From an uncultured bacterium (lineage in GTDB: Bacteria; Hydrogenedentota; Hydrogenedentia; Hydrogenedentales; Hydrogenedentaceae), in contig CALLRP010000008.1 of the NCBI GenBank assembly GCA_938014335.1, positions 1 to 64,000 of the forward strand: 64,000 nucleotides of DNA, written 5' to 3'. A program made the position numbers and the translations under genes. Of this stretch, positions 35,829 through 44,872 are shown piece after piece (position 1 is the first letter of the stretch; each line of letters starts with the position of its first letter). Under the pieces are notes generated by a model. That model did not search any database. It saw nothing but the letters and a program-made list of their open reading frames with translations, and was not told where the DNA came from.

Positions 35829-37121
35829 ATGATAGATAAATATATAATACAACAAGTAGTCATAGACCAAAAAGGGGAGTTGGAGCACCTCTGTAAACGC
35901 GATAAGATAGTAGAACGCACTTTGCTTCATTTCTATCAGAAACAAGCCAACTCCGACATCATCAAGGTCATCACAGGGATACGAAGGTGTGGCAAATCTG
36001 TTTTTGCCCATCAACTTTTTCGTGATAAACATGTGGCCTATTTAAATTTTGATGATGAGAGGCTCTTTTCGATGAGTTCGGAGGACTTGAATGCCGTTGT
36101 TGAAGCATTCTACGAGATATATGGCGATTTTAAGCACATCATATTTGATGAAATACAAAATATACCTCGATGGGAATTATTTGTAAATCGCCTTCATCGG
36201 CAGGGCTTTAATATCATCGTAACAGGAAGCAACGCCAAACTATTGGGTAGAGACCTGGCTACTCACCTGACAGGGAGGCATATCTGTCTGGAATTGTTCC
36301 CTTTTTCTTTTGCAGAGTATCTCCATTATTTTGGAATACAAAAAAAAGAGATATTGTCTACGCGGGATATAGCCCTGATGAAAAGGAGATTTAATGAATA
36401 TCTCACAAACGGGGGATTTCCGGAAACGCTCAAAGAAAATATAGATACGAAGTCTTATTTAAGGTCTTTATATTCTACATTAATCACAAGAGATGTGGTA
36501 CTCCGCCATAAAATAAAGTATGTAAAAACCATCATGGATATTGCGACATATCTCATAACCCATCACTCTGGCTTTGTAAGTTTCAATAAAATAAAAAACA
36601 TATTTAATCTAAAAAGTATTCATACTGCATTAAATTATACTATGTTTTTAGAAGAAGCCTATCTTTTCTTTTTTGTCCGGAGGCTCACCAACAAATATAA
36701 GGAAAGTCTTCTTGCAAATCGGAAATGCTACTGCATAGATCCGGGAATAATCCATGCATTGGGTTTTAAATCTTCAGCAGATAAGGGAAAATTATATGAA
36801 AATATTGTTGCTTTGGAACTGTGGCGAAGGAAATATTTAGAGGATATCGAGTTTTATTACTGGCAGGATATATACAAACATGAAGTTGATTTCGTAATCC
36901 GCGTAGGGACAAAAATTAAACAACTTATACAGGTCTGTTACCATATAGATAACTATGATACCCAGAAACGGGAACGAGATGCTCTTTTAACAGCAAGTAA
37001 GGAGTTACAATGTAACAACCTCCTTATCATCACAGAAAACACAGAGATGGAAGAGGTCGTGCATAAGAAAAAAATTCGATATATCCCCATTGGGAAGTGG
37101 TTGCTTCAAATAAACTCATAA
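35829..37121 (+). CDS. AAA_14/DUF4143 family ATPase
   Basis: The 430 residues match the widespread AAA_14-DUF4143 family. Walker A is GIRRCGKS (50-57), Walker B is 'HIIFDEIQNI' with Asp107-Glu108, and 'NIIVTGSNAKLLGRDLATHL' is the sensor-1 region. The C-terminal half has a winged-helix-like segment ('FVSFNKIKNIFNLKSIHTAL') and a PD-(D/E)XK-like end ('YYWQDIYKHEVDFVI'), characteristic of DUF4143. The family's role is unknown and its distribution is patchy, suggesting transfer. No Shine-Dalgarno precedes ATG 35829; the repeat motif sits there instead. The gene is the only one inside a pair of matching inverted ends (35787-37179). It could be a mobile unit or an autoregulated gene. Confidence 0.85.
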   Translation: MIDKYIIQQVVIDQKGELEHLCKRDKIVERTLLHFYQKQANSDIIKVITGIRRCGKSVFAHQLFRDKHVAYLNFDDERLFSMSSEDLNAVVEAFYEIYGDFKHIIFDEIQNIPRWELFVNRLHRQGFNIIVTGSNAKLLGRDLATHLTGRHICLELFPFSFAEYLHYFGIQKKEILSTRDIALMKRRFNEYLTNGGFPETLKENIDTKSYLRSLYSTLITRDVVLRHKIKYVKTIMDIATYLITHHSGFVSFNKIKNIFNLKSIHTALNYTMFLEEAYLFFFVRRLTNKYKESLLANRKCYCIDPGIIHALGFKSSADKGKLYENIVALELWRRKYLEDIEFYYWQDIYKHEVDFVIRVGTKIKQLIQVCYHIDNYDTQKRERDALLTASKELQCNNLLIITENTEMEEVVHKKKIRYIPIGKWLLQINS

Positions 37122-37139
37122 AAATGTGTAATATCTTAA

Positions 37140-37179
37140 TGCATAAATATTAGTGATATTATGCAGTATTAGTGCATAA
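37140..37179 (-). repeat. right structured terminal inverted repeat of the ATPase unit
   Basis: TGCATAA (37140-37146), TTATGCA (37159-37165) and TGCATAA (37173-37179) are separated by 12 and 7 bases, the exact mirror of the left end. Over the full 40 bases, the reverse complement matches the left repeat at 31 positions by hand count, including all 21 motif bases. AATT borders both outer edges (35783-35786 and 37180-37183). Confidence 0.85.
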
Positions 37180-37297
37180 AATTAATGTATTGTTTGTTTT
37201 CATATCTCTCTTTCGTTTTTCATCAAAAAGATGTATTGGAACCTATATTTGTTAAAATACTTATGTATTTTTAATATAAAAATGAAAGGAACAAATC

Positions 37298-38092
37298 ATG
37301 GCAGTTGAAACGAGTCCTTTAAGTTATTCCATTCGAGAGAAGATGAATTTCGATGGTAAGGTTGCTCTTATTACAGGTGCCAGTCGCGGAATAGGCAAAG
37401 CCATTGCCTTGGGATTGGCAGAACTCGGAGCCCATGTTATTATTACTGCAAGAAATGCTGAACCATTAGAGGAAACCGCTCATCAGATTAATGCTACCGG
37501 AGGGAAAGCAACACCTATTGTTTGCCATAGTGCTCGTAGTAAGGATGTTATACTTTTATTTGAACGCATACGAAATGATTTTGGAAGGTTAGATATTCTT
37601 GTCAACAATTCTGCTACAAATCCCTACTTCGGACCTATTTTAGAAGCTACAGAAGCCGTGTTCGACAAAACCTTTGAAGTGAATTGTAAGGGTTATTTTT
37701 TAGTAGCACAGCAAGCCGGGAAAATGATGGTCGCTCAGCAGAAAGGGGTTATTATTAATATTGCCTCTATTGAAGGATTACACCCCTCTCCTTTTATGGG
37801 AATTTATTCGATGACCAAGTCGGCAGTGATTATGTTGACTAAGGTGCTTGCTCGTGAATTAGGACCTGCGGGGGTCCGATGCAATGCGGTGTGTCCGGGG
37901 CTTACTGAAACGCGGTTTGCTTCCGTGTTAGTAGATACACCGGAGATTCGTGAACGATATGTGCAATCCACCCCATTAGGAAGACATGCCCAGCCCGAAG
38001 AAATTGCGGGTGCAGTAGTTTATTTAGCTTCGGATTCGGCTTCCTATACAAATGGGGCGATTGTTGTATGTGATGGGGGCAAAACGGCATAG
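37298..38092 (+). CDS. SDR family NAD(P)-dependent oxidoreductase
   Basis: This is a classical short-chain dehydrogenase of 264 residues. It has the cofactor motif TGASRGIG at 26-33, NNSA at 103-106 (in place of NNAG), and the catalytic Ser157, Tyr170 and Lys174 (YSMTK). The C terminus 'YTNGAIVVCDGGKTA' is the usual substrate-loop/quaternary end. Arg52 after the second strand suggests a preference for NADP(H), as in FabG-like 3-oxoacyl reductases or sugar-alcohol dehydrogenases. ATG 37298 follows AAAGGA. The GH172 gene begins 80 bases later, so a role in metabolising a sugar released by it is possible but unproven. Confidence 0.85.
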   Translation: MAVETSPLSYSIREKMNFDGKVALITGASRGIGKAIALGLAELGAHVIITARNAEPLEETAHQINATGGKATPIVCHSARSKDVILLFERIRNDFGRLDILVNNSATNPYFGPILEATEAVFDKTFEVNCKGYFLVAQQAGKMMVAQQKGVIINIASIEGLHPSPFMGIYSMTKSAVIMLTKVLARELGPAGVRCNAVCPGLTETRFASVLVDTPEIRERYVQSTPLGRHAQPEEIAGAVVYLASDSASYTNGAIVVCDGGKTA

Positions 38093-38172
38093 ACCCTGGA
38101 GTGGATAATAAAATAGGAATATATTGGATATATTACTATAAAAATTTGAACATTTTTAGGAAGGAGGCGAAG

Positions 38173-39231
38173 ATGCTTCATAGTATCATGAACAATCTTT
38201 ATATCCCCTCTATAGGTCAGTCCCGTGCCATTACTCCTGAAAATCGAACAGGAGAAAAGGGAAAAGGAGGAATGGCTATGGAAGGTCCCGCTTCTTCCTG
38301 TGCTCGTGATTTAGGACAAGGTTGGAAAATTTCACCTTATATTAAAATACCTGCAGGCACGATAGAAATACTTGCGGAAATTGAAGGACCCGGAATTATT
38401 CAGCATATCTGGCTTACTCCCACAGGTAATTGGCGACATCAGGTATTACGGTTTTATTGGGACAATGAGGAAAGTCCAAGTATTGAAACTCCCTTAGGGG
38501 ATTTTTTCGGTATGGGATGGTGTGAATATGCCCATTTAAATTCTTTAGCCATGTGTGTGAATCCTGGAAGTGCCTTCAATTGTTATTTTCCTATGCCATT
38601 TAGGAAACGATGCAAAATAACTTTAGAGAATTTAGGATTTGAAGAAGTGGTGCTATATTATCAGATTGATTATTGTCTTACGGATGTTCCCGAAGGTGTC
38701 TTGTATTTTCACGCACAATGGCACCGAGAAAATCCCTTACCATATAAAAAGGTTTATCCCATACTGGAGCATGTCTGTGGAAAAGGGAAATATGTAGGGA
38801 CTTATGTAGCGTGGCAATCGAATAATTGTGGCTGGTGGGGAGAAGGAGAGATGAAGTTTTATATAGATGGAGATGAATGGCCTACGATTTGTGGGACAGG
38901 AACTGAAGATTATTTCTGTGGTTCATATAATTTTGACCGTGGAGGGCAATATATTTCGTTTTGCACCCCTTATTCAGGATTACATCAAGTAATCAAGCCC
39001 GATGGGACATACCGTTCACAGCAAAGGTTTGGTATGTATCGCTGGCATATTCCCGACCCTATCTGTTTTGAAAAGGATCTGCGAGTAACCTTGCAGGCTT
39101 TGGGATGGCGTAGCGGGGGACGATATTTACCTCTTCAGGATGATATTGCCTCTGTTGCATATTGGTATCAGACGGAACCTCATAGTCCCTACCCCCTTTT
39201 TCCCGAGCGCGATTTTTTAGAAGTAATTTAA
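38173..39231 (+). CDS. DUF2961/GH172 family glycoside hydrolase
   Basis: I start the gene at ATG 38173 because GGAGG (38163-38167) is 5 bases upstream; a GTG at 38101 would add 24 unconserved residues. The 352-residue chain has the DUF2961 signatures: 'GPGIIQHIWLTP' near 75-86, 'SIETPLGDFFGMGW', 'AFNCYFPMPF' and 'GTGTEDYFCGSYNF' with Glu245. DUF2961 defines CAZy family GH172, whose known members act on difructose dianhydride, fructofuranosides and D-arabinan. There is no signal peptide, so it appears cytoplasmic. The adjacent SDR gene upstream suggests intracellular use of an imported oligosaccharide. Family confidence is high, substrate unknown. Confidence 0.8.
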   Translation: MLHSIMNNLYIPSIGQSRAITPENRTGEKGKGGMAMEGPASSCARDLGQGWKISPYIKIPAGTIEILAEIEGPGIIQHIWLTPTGNWRHQVLRFYWDNEESPSIETPLGDFFGMGWCEYAHLNSLAMCVNPGSAFNCYFPMPFRKRCKITLENLGFEEVVLYYQIDYCLTDVPEGVLYFHAQWHRENPLPYKKVYPILEHVCGKGKYVGTYVAWQSNNCGWWGEGEMKFYIDGDEWPTICGTGTEDYFCGSYNFDRGGQYISFCTPYSGLHQVIKPDGTYRSQQRFGMYRWHIPDPICFEKDLRVTLQALGWRSGGRYLPLQDDIASVAYWYQTEPHSPYPLFPERDFLEVI

Positions 39232-39266
39232 TATCTTTGTTAAAGCAAATGTTTAGGATTATATTA

Positions 39267-39842
39267 TTAACTTCTCAGGCTGTTTTCTGCATATCCTATT
39301 CCAAAACCCATAAAGACTCCCCTGCCCAATAACTCTCTTATTGCGTATCCTATCTGAAAGGGTATATCTTCTACATGCGGATAATTTTTCCTTAAAATGT
39401 TCATTTCAATAGAAGCTACTTTTTCCATAAGCAATTCTAAGGCAGGTTCCTCGTCGAGCAAATAATAAAATGTTAAATGTTTACTATTTTTTTCAAAAGG
39501 GGCAATGATATTGTTGTATTCGTTTATTAATGTGGGAATATACGAAATTCCCTGTCTCATTTTAGGTCTTCTTATATTGGCAACCCTTTGATATGCAACG
39601 TATATAAGATAACCTGAAAATAAAGCATTCGATATCCCTTCTTTAATTTTATTTATTTCAGCATGTGCTAAATTGTTTACTTCGGGAAAAGCATGGGTAA
39701 ATTGGTTCATTAATTGGTTGGTAAGAAGATTACAACCTTGAAAGACTCCATCTTCTATAGTTTCTTCTAAAACGCTGACTTCTTCTTTAGAGAGCGCATT
39801 TAGTGCATCCCATTCATGAGCTAATTCTTTATATAAAAACAT
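39267..39842 (-). CDS. hypothetical helical protein
   Basis: The preferred start is ATG 39842 (MFLYKELAHEW), which has AGGAAAGGG just upstream; an in-frame ATG at 39860 would contain that site. The 191 residues look largely alpha-helical ('LSKEEVSVLEETIEDGVFQG', 'LMEKVASIEMNILRK'). Near the end, 'GRGVFMGFGIGYAENSL' is a glycine-rich segment that may be amphipathic. There is no signal peptide or clear transmembrane helix. I do not recognise a family. It is convergent with GH172 and separated from its upstream neighbour by 174 bp. Confidence 0.55.
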   Translation of the reverse strand: MFLYKELAHEWDALNALSKEEVSVLEETIEDGVFQGCNLLTNQLMNQFTHAFPEVNNLAHAEINKIKEGISNALFSGYLIYVAYQRVANIRRPKMRQGISYIPTLINEYNNIIAPFEKNSKHLTFYYLLDEEPALELLMEKVASIEMNILRKNYPHVEDIPFQIGYAIRELLGRGVFMGFGIGYAENSLRS

Positions 39843-40034
39843 ATTATTCCCTTTCCTCATCTCAGTTTAAATTTAAATCAGATGATATGTTTGTATTCAT
39901 ATTTTCTATAAAAATGCTAACACAAATACATGTAATATTTAAAACAAAACAATAGAATATACCGAGTTGTCCCTATACTGCTTTATAAACACGATACCTG
40001 TAATATGTTAATAGATTATTGTTTTATAACAGCA

Positions 40035-41132
40035 TCATTTGATAGTCGGTAATACAGGTAGATTTAATTGCATCATAATAGGGTTATCGAAATTATAGCG
40101 GGGAATGATGATTTCTTGTTCTTTGCCAATCATCTGTCGGGCTACAAACAAAGCAGAAGGAGGGTGTTCGTATGCCAATTCTTTAAGGTATGCCCACCAA
40201 TCTTTTTGATTAAGTTTCCTCCCTAACAATTGCTCGGAGATTGCTACATATTTTTCGGTATTTAATCCTTCATCCCATTCATCTTCCCAGAGGCGTCCAT
40301 CTGCTATCCGTTCCGCCCGTGATTTTAATTCCTGGTATAAATCGTGCATAAGTGGGATAACCTGATTTACACATTGGACAAACTGTTTCCATTCGGGGTC
40401 TATCAGATGAATGAGTTCCACAAGAAATGGGATTTGCACTTCTATGGGTTTATTGGTAATTCGGCTTGCATGTTCTGGAAGTAAAAATAAATAGTTAAAA
40501 GCGCTCTTTAAAAAGTTTTCGATGGGTAAGTTTCCAATACATTCGTTCCATACCGTTTTATATTCTGCGTGGAGTATCAATGCCTGGTCGTGATAGCGAG
40601 GGACAGCGGGTAAAGGTTCGGGGAAGGCACTATAATCATATTCCAGAGCCGAGGCGATTCGATATGCCCGAACCGCATCGAGGATATTTCCTTTCTCTAA
40701 TTCTTTTTCGCCCTGAGCAAAAAATAATTCCTGCATACGGTGCCGTATTCGCAACAGTTCATATGCCTGTGAAGCAGATGTAAATTTCTCATGACGGACT
40801 GCGTTATCTGCCAGTGCTAAAAGCAGGTCAGAAGAAAGTTGTGTAGGTCCTTTCTTATGCAACTCTTTTTGTATATGTTCGCGAATATCTTTGCGAGAAA
40901 CCAGTTCCAGAGCGGATTGGAACAATGAACTCTGTTCTTCCTCTTCTGTAGGGAGCAGATAGGAATATTTAATTGATTCTATATCTTCTGTCGAATCTTC
41001 TCGGAGGGGCGAGTAAGGGAGAAACAAAAAACGGAAGTTTACGATATCTCCATCTGCAATGGCTTTTGCCAGGGCTAAATCAATGATTTCTTGCTCGACC
41101 ACTTTAGTTGAGGAAATATTTTTACCAGCCAT
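40035..41132 (-). CDS. hypothetical helical (TPR-like) protein co-operonic with a J-like protein
   Basis: The 365 residues are soluble and predominantly helical. A middle section has TPR character ('TSASQAYELLRIRHRMQELF', 'GEKELEKGNILDAVRAYRIA'). A Trp/Glu-rich stretch (RLWEDEWDEG) and a C-terminal region with 'DWWAYLKELAYEHPPSALF' follow. No catalytic motif or export signal is seen. The ATG lies 2 bases past the stop of the J-like gene, indicating tight translational coupling, so the two proteins probably act together, perhaps as a chaperone-adaptor pair. The family is not recognised. Confidence 0.55.
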   Translation of the reverse strand: MAGKNISSTKVVEQEIIDLALAKAIADGDIVNFRFLFLPYSPLREDSTEDIESIKYSYLLPTEEEEQSSLFQSALELVSRKDIREHIQKELHKKGPTQLSSDLLLALADNAVRHEKFTSASQAYELLRIRHRMQELFFAQGEKELEKGNILDAVRAYRIASALEYDYSAFPEPLPAVPRYHDQALILHAEYKTVWNECIGNLPIENFLKSAFNYLFLLPEHASRITNKPIEVQIPFLVELIHLIDPEWKQFVQCVNQVIPLMHDLYQELKSRAERIADGRLWEDEWDEGLNTEKYVAISEQLLGRKLNQKDWWAYLKELAYEHPPSALFVARQMIGKEQEIIIPRYNFDNPIMMQLNLPVLPTIK

Positions 41133-41134
41133 GG

Positions 41135-41725
41135 TTATACTTTTCCCCCATGTAAAATCTGTTCAACGGTCTGTTCTCGTTCCGACCAATCAATATGGGG
41201 TCGGGTCACATCGTAATAAGGGAGTCGTTCATGAATTTGTGAGTAAAGTTTTTGACGATAATGTCGCAGGACACGACTTGCATGCCGCTCATGATGAGCA
41301 TCCCAATTGCTGGTTTCAACACACTCTTTATCCCGACCTGCTTCCAGAACCAATTCCTCCATGTACTTTGTCAGAAAGTCGCGAAGGACACGGTCATACT
41401 CACGGCGGAGTTGGTCTGCCTCTGGTGAAGAAGCGTCTTGTTCTCCTTTTTCTCGCCACTCTTTTTCGAGCCGGATTACTTTTTTTCGATGCTCTACATA
41501 CGCATTCCTGCGATTCTCATCTCGGAGGATATAAAAACCCGCATTCAATTTTGCCATAGTCAAGAGATATTGGTCTAAACGGTCAGGGGTGACTTCAGTG
41601 CTGTGAATTTCTAAAATTAAATCCTTCATCATTTTTTTATAATTTTTACGGACATCTCCTGTTTTACAATTCTCATCCAAACCCAAAACAGTAAAGTAAT
41701 TTATATATACATCTTCATCATCCAT
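41135..41725 (-). CDS. degenerate J-domain-like protein
   Basis: The N-terminal ~80 residues follow the helix order of a DnaJ domain: 'YFTVLGLDENCKTGDVRKNYKKMMKD' is the helix I-II pattern and 'NAGFYILRDENRRNAYVEHRK' the helix III-IV pattern. The HPD tripeptide needed to stimulate DnaK is absent: the loop reads 'LEIHSTEVTPDRLDQ'. The remaining ~115 residues are charged helix, possibly coiled coil. Such J-like proteins usually serve as scaffolds rather than DnaK co-chaperones. It lies 18 bases downstream of cimA and 2 bases upstream of the helical protein gene, making a three-gene transcript. The fold is inferred from sequence pattern only. Confidence 0.55.
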   Translation of the reverse strand: MDDEDVYINYFTVLGLDENCKTGDVRKNYKKMMKDLILEIHSTEVTPDRLDQYLLTMAKLNAGFYILRDENRRNAYVEHRKKVIRLEKEWREKGEQDASSPEADQLRREYDRVLRDFLTKYMEELVLEAGRDKECVETSNWDAHHERHASRVLRHYRQKLYSQIHERLPYYDVTRPHIDWSEREQTVEQILHGGKV

Positions 41726-41743
41726 ACCTATTTCCTCGTGTTA

Positions 41744-43363
41744 TCATGTAATTTCTTCATTGCTGATTTGTGCCTTATCACACTTATAAAGTTTGTAGTA
41801 TATACTATCAATAAGAGCGGTAAAGGATGCAGTGATGATGTTCTCGGAAACACCCACGGTACACCATTGTTGATTTTCATCACTGGACTCAATAAGCACA
41901 CGTGTTTTGGATTTAGTTGCCCGCTGTCCATTTAATATACGAACTTTATAGTCTTCCAGATGGACATTTTTTAACTCGGGAAAATAAGGTTCCAATGCTT
42001 TACGGATAGCATTATTCAGAGCATCCACAGGACCATCTCCATTGGCGACAGTATGTGCGATGGAATTATCGGGAAGTTGGATTTTGACCGTGGCTTCCGA
42101 TTCTGCATGTCGGTCCATAGCCCATTGATTAACACGAGCATGGAAACTTAACACTTGGAAAGAGGGTTTGTATAAACCCATCGTTTTTAGTAATTCTAAT
42201 TCAAAAGATGCATCCGCTCCTTCAAATTCATATCCTTCTGTCTCCAATGCTTTAATACGCTGGAGTAATTTACGAACTTGAGGACTATCTTTATCGAGAT
42301 GGATTCCTAATTCTTTGGCTTTTTGAATCAGATTGGCTCTCCCGGATAATTCGCTAACTGCGATATGTGTCAGATTCCCTATGCATTCAGGGTCAATATG
42401 TTCATAACTGGATTTTGTTTTGCGAACTGCATCTGCATGCATACCTGCTTTGTGTGTAAAGGCATCTCTACCGACATAGGGGTCTGAATCTTTGGGGGCT
42501 ACATTAGCAAGTTCCGCGATAAGATGAGCGGTATAAGTCAATTTTTTCATCTGTTCTTCGCTAATTACATCAAATCCCATCTTAAATTGGAGGTTTGGGA
42601 TTAGGGTGCAGAGATTTGCATTTCCGGTTCGTTCTCCGTATCCATTAATAGTTCCCTGAACATGTCTCGCTCCTGCATGAACTGCAGAAAGACTATTTGC
42701 CACGGCACACCCCGTATCATTATGAGTATGGATGCCAACGGGTATGTTAGGGAAGGTTTCTATTACTTTCTGAGTAATTTTTCCAACTTGATGGGGTAGA
42801 TGACCACCATTTGTATCGCATAACACCAACAATTCCGCTCCATTATCTAGTGCCACCTTTAGGGTTTGCAGTGCATATTCTGGGTTTAAGTCATAACCAT
42901 CAAAGAAATGTTCTGCATCGAGAAATACTTTTCGTCCGTGCTTTTGTAGATAAGAAACGGATTCTTCTATAATTCTCAAATTTTCTTCTAAAGGAACTCC
43001 TAACACTTCTGTGACATGTAATGCAGAAGTTTTAGCAAAGATGGTTATAATTTCTGTTTCTGCACGAAGTAAAGCATTGATGTTAGGGTCTTCGTCAATA
43101 CGCGATTTAGGATGGCGAGTACTGCCAAATGCCACCACTTTGCTATGTTTTAAATTCAGTTGTTTCGCTTTAATGAAGATTTGCTCCGCTTTTGGGTTCG
43201 AAGCCGGTTGTCCTGCCTCAATATAGTGTATTCCCAAGTTATCCAATGTATGAATGACACGAATCTGGTCATCGGTGGAAAATTTAATCCCCGGTCCCTG
43301 CGCACCATCCCGTAAAGTTGTATCATAGATTTCAACTTTTTCTCTTTGTGTGGGACTGTTCAT
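41744..43363 (-). CDS. cimA: (R)-citramalate synthase
   Basis: CimA condenses acetyl-CoA with pyruvate to citramalate, the first step of the threonine-independent isoleucine pathway. The 539-residue chain has the LeuA-superfamily barrel with 'YDTTLRDGAQGPG' (Arg18-Asp19) and the metal-binding HTHND motif (His212, His214). The long C-terminal region contains the LeuA allosteric/dimerisation domain. 'EAGQPASNPKA' early in the barrel fits the CimA branch (CimA/CimB-type, ~520-540 residues) rather than 2-isopropylmalate synthase. ATG is preceded by CGGAGA. Two unrelated helical genes follow closely in the same direction. Distinguishing citramalate from homocitrate synthase is by overall similarity only. 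Confidence 0.85.
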   Translation of the reverse strand: MNSPTQREKVEIYDTTLRDGAQGPGIKFSTDDQIRVIHTLDNLGIHYIEAGQPASNPKAEQIFIKAKQLNLKHSKVVAFGSTRHPKSRIDEDPNINALLRAETEIITIFAKTSALHVTEVLGVPLEENLRIIEESVSYLQKHGRKVFLDAEHFFDGYDLNPEYALQTLKVALDNGAELLVLCDTNGGHLPHQVGKITQKVIETFPNIPVGIHTHNDTGCAVANSLSAVHAGARHVQGTINGYGERTGNANLCTLIPNLQFKMGFDVISEEQMKKLTYTAHLIAELANVAPKDSDPYVGRDAFTHKAGMHADAVRKTKSSYEHIDPECIGNLTHIAVSELSGRANLIQKAKELGIHLDKDSPQVRKLLQRIKALETEGYEFEGADASFELELLKTMGLYKPSFQVLSFHARVNQWAMDRHAESEATVKIQLPDNSIAHTVANGDGPVDALNNAIRKALEPYFPELKNVHLEDYKVRILNGQRATKSKTRVLIESSDENQQWCTVGVSENIITASFTALIDSIYYKLYKCDKAQISNEEIT

Positions 43364-43451
43364 TTTTTTATCTCCGATTATATTTTAAGGTTTATATATT
43401 ATATATGAAATAGATAAAGTGAGAATTCATTATGAGAAATGAGAAAATAAA

Positions 43452-44684
43452 TTAACTTCCTATGTAAAAGGGTGCCCCTGTAAGAAAATGATGGATAAGT
43501 TCGTGAGCCTCAGGGTAAAAGATGCCTGTTTTTTGTGCGGATGCTTCGTGATATTCTGCTACACCGGATGCCTCGATACCATGCCCGCACATTACGAACG
43601 GAACGGCTCCCTGGGCATGGGTTCGTGTTGAAAGAGCAGTAATATGGTCGGGGGCAACAAACAAACGAATATCATTTGGATATTGTTTAACGAATTCCAA
43701 TGCAGGACGGACTATTTTCTCATCAAAATCTTCTATCGCCTTAATCTTCAAATTCAAATCGCCCTGATGTGCGGATTCATCCGGAGCCTCAACATGAACG
43801 AGAGCAAAATCTACCCGAGATAGGGCGGACAAAGCGGTTTCTATCTTCCCTTTATAATTGGTATCAATCCAACCTGTGGCTCCCGGCACATCAATCGATT
43901 CCAATCCCGCACAAACACCAATCCCCTTTACGAGGTCAACCGCAGATATAACTACACCATCAAGGTTAAATTTCTCCTTGTATGGCTGAATTTGTGGAGT
44001 TCTTCCCTGTCCCCATAGCCAGAAGGAATTGGGCTCGGGTTTTCCCTGTTGGACCCGCTCTTTTGCAATGGAATGCTGTTGCAATAATTTCTGTGAAGTT
44101 AACATGATTTCCTGAATAAGTGATTTTGCAGGACCTTCGGGCAGATAATCTTCCCAAGGTTGACCGGTTATATCATGGGGAGGGGTACAGTTTGTTTTTT
44201 CAAGGTCTTCCACAGAATAGGTACTATCTGTATCCATCACGGCAAGATGACGATAACTAACGCCCGAGTAGAAATGAACAGGATACTCTTTCTCCAAAAC
44301 TTTTCCGACGTCTCTTAACAATATAGAAGCCTGTTCTGTGGGGATATGCCCTGAGGTAAAATCAAACATTTTTCCGTCTTTTAGGGAAACAATATTACAC
44401 CGGAATGCCACCTGCGACGGCGTTAGACGGATACCCTGCCTCGCCGCTTCCAATGGGGCACGACCTGTGAAACAAGTGCGGGGATTAAACCCAAAAAGGG
44501 AAAGGTTTCCTATATCACTGCCCGGAGGCATCCCTTCTGGAATGGGGCAAAAAAGTCCTGTTATTCCCCGCTGGGCAATTTCATCCATCGCCGGGGTTCG
44601 AGCTACTTTCAATGGTGTATTCCCATCCAGTTCCGGAATAGGAAAATCTGCCATGCCATCTCCTACAAGAATGAGAAATTTCAA
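43452..44684 (-). CDS. apgM: cofactor-independent phosphoglycerate mutase (archaeal type)
   Basis: ApgM interconverts 3- and 2-phosphoglycerate. The 410 residues open with 'LVGDGMADFPIPELDGNTPL', the diagnostic start of this alkaline-phosphatase-superfamily branch. The nucleophile region 'MPPGSDIGNLSLFG' contains the catalytic Ser, and 'HVEAPDESAHQGD' and 'VAPDHITALSTRTHAQGAVP' supply metal ligands. It begins at a TTG (44682-44684) with AAGGA upstream, a non-ATG start. It precedes cimA by 88 bases in the same direction. The usual 'archaeal' apgM is widespread in anaerobic bacteria. Confidence 0.9.
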   Translation of the reverse strand: MKFLILVGDGMADFPIPELDGNTPLKVARTPAMDEIAQRGITGLFCPIPEGMPPGSDIGNLSLFGFNPRTCFTGRAPLEAARQGIRLTPSQVAFRCNIVSLKDGKMFDFTSGHIPTEQASILLRDVGKVLEKEYPVHFYSGVSYRHLAVMDTDSTYSVEDLEKTNCTPPHDITGQPWEDYLPEGPAKSLIQEIMLTSQKLLQQHSIAKERVQQGKPEPNSFWLWGQGRTPQIQPYKEKFNLDGVVISAVDLVKGIGVCAGLESIDVPGATGWIDTNYKGKIETALSALSRVDFALVHVEAPDESAHQGDLNLKIKAIEDFDEKIVRPALEFVKQYPNDIRLFVAPDHITALSTRTHAQGAVPFVMCGHGIEASGVAEYHEASAQKTGIFYPEAHELIHHFLTGAPFYIGS

Positions 44685-44872
44685 TTATCTTTCCTTTTTT
44701 GGGGATAGTAGAATCCAATAAAAAACAATACTTTACACCATATTCTACCGCTTATAATAGAAGTGTTTCAATGTGAAGATGATGATTCGAATGTTTTTGA
44801 AGCATTTCATAGGGTTGAAATAAACGTGTTCTATAGGATTGTTTTTACTATAATTTTATAAAGGAGCCATTT

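Noticed and set aside
35787-37179. Possible insertion sequence with its own transposase
   Set aside because: The inverted ends are real, but the internal protein is an AAA_14/DUF4143 ATPase with no DDE, HUH or serine/tyrosine recombinase motif, so it is not called an IS.
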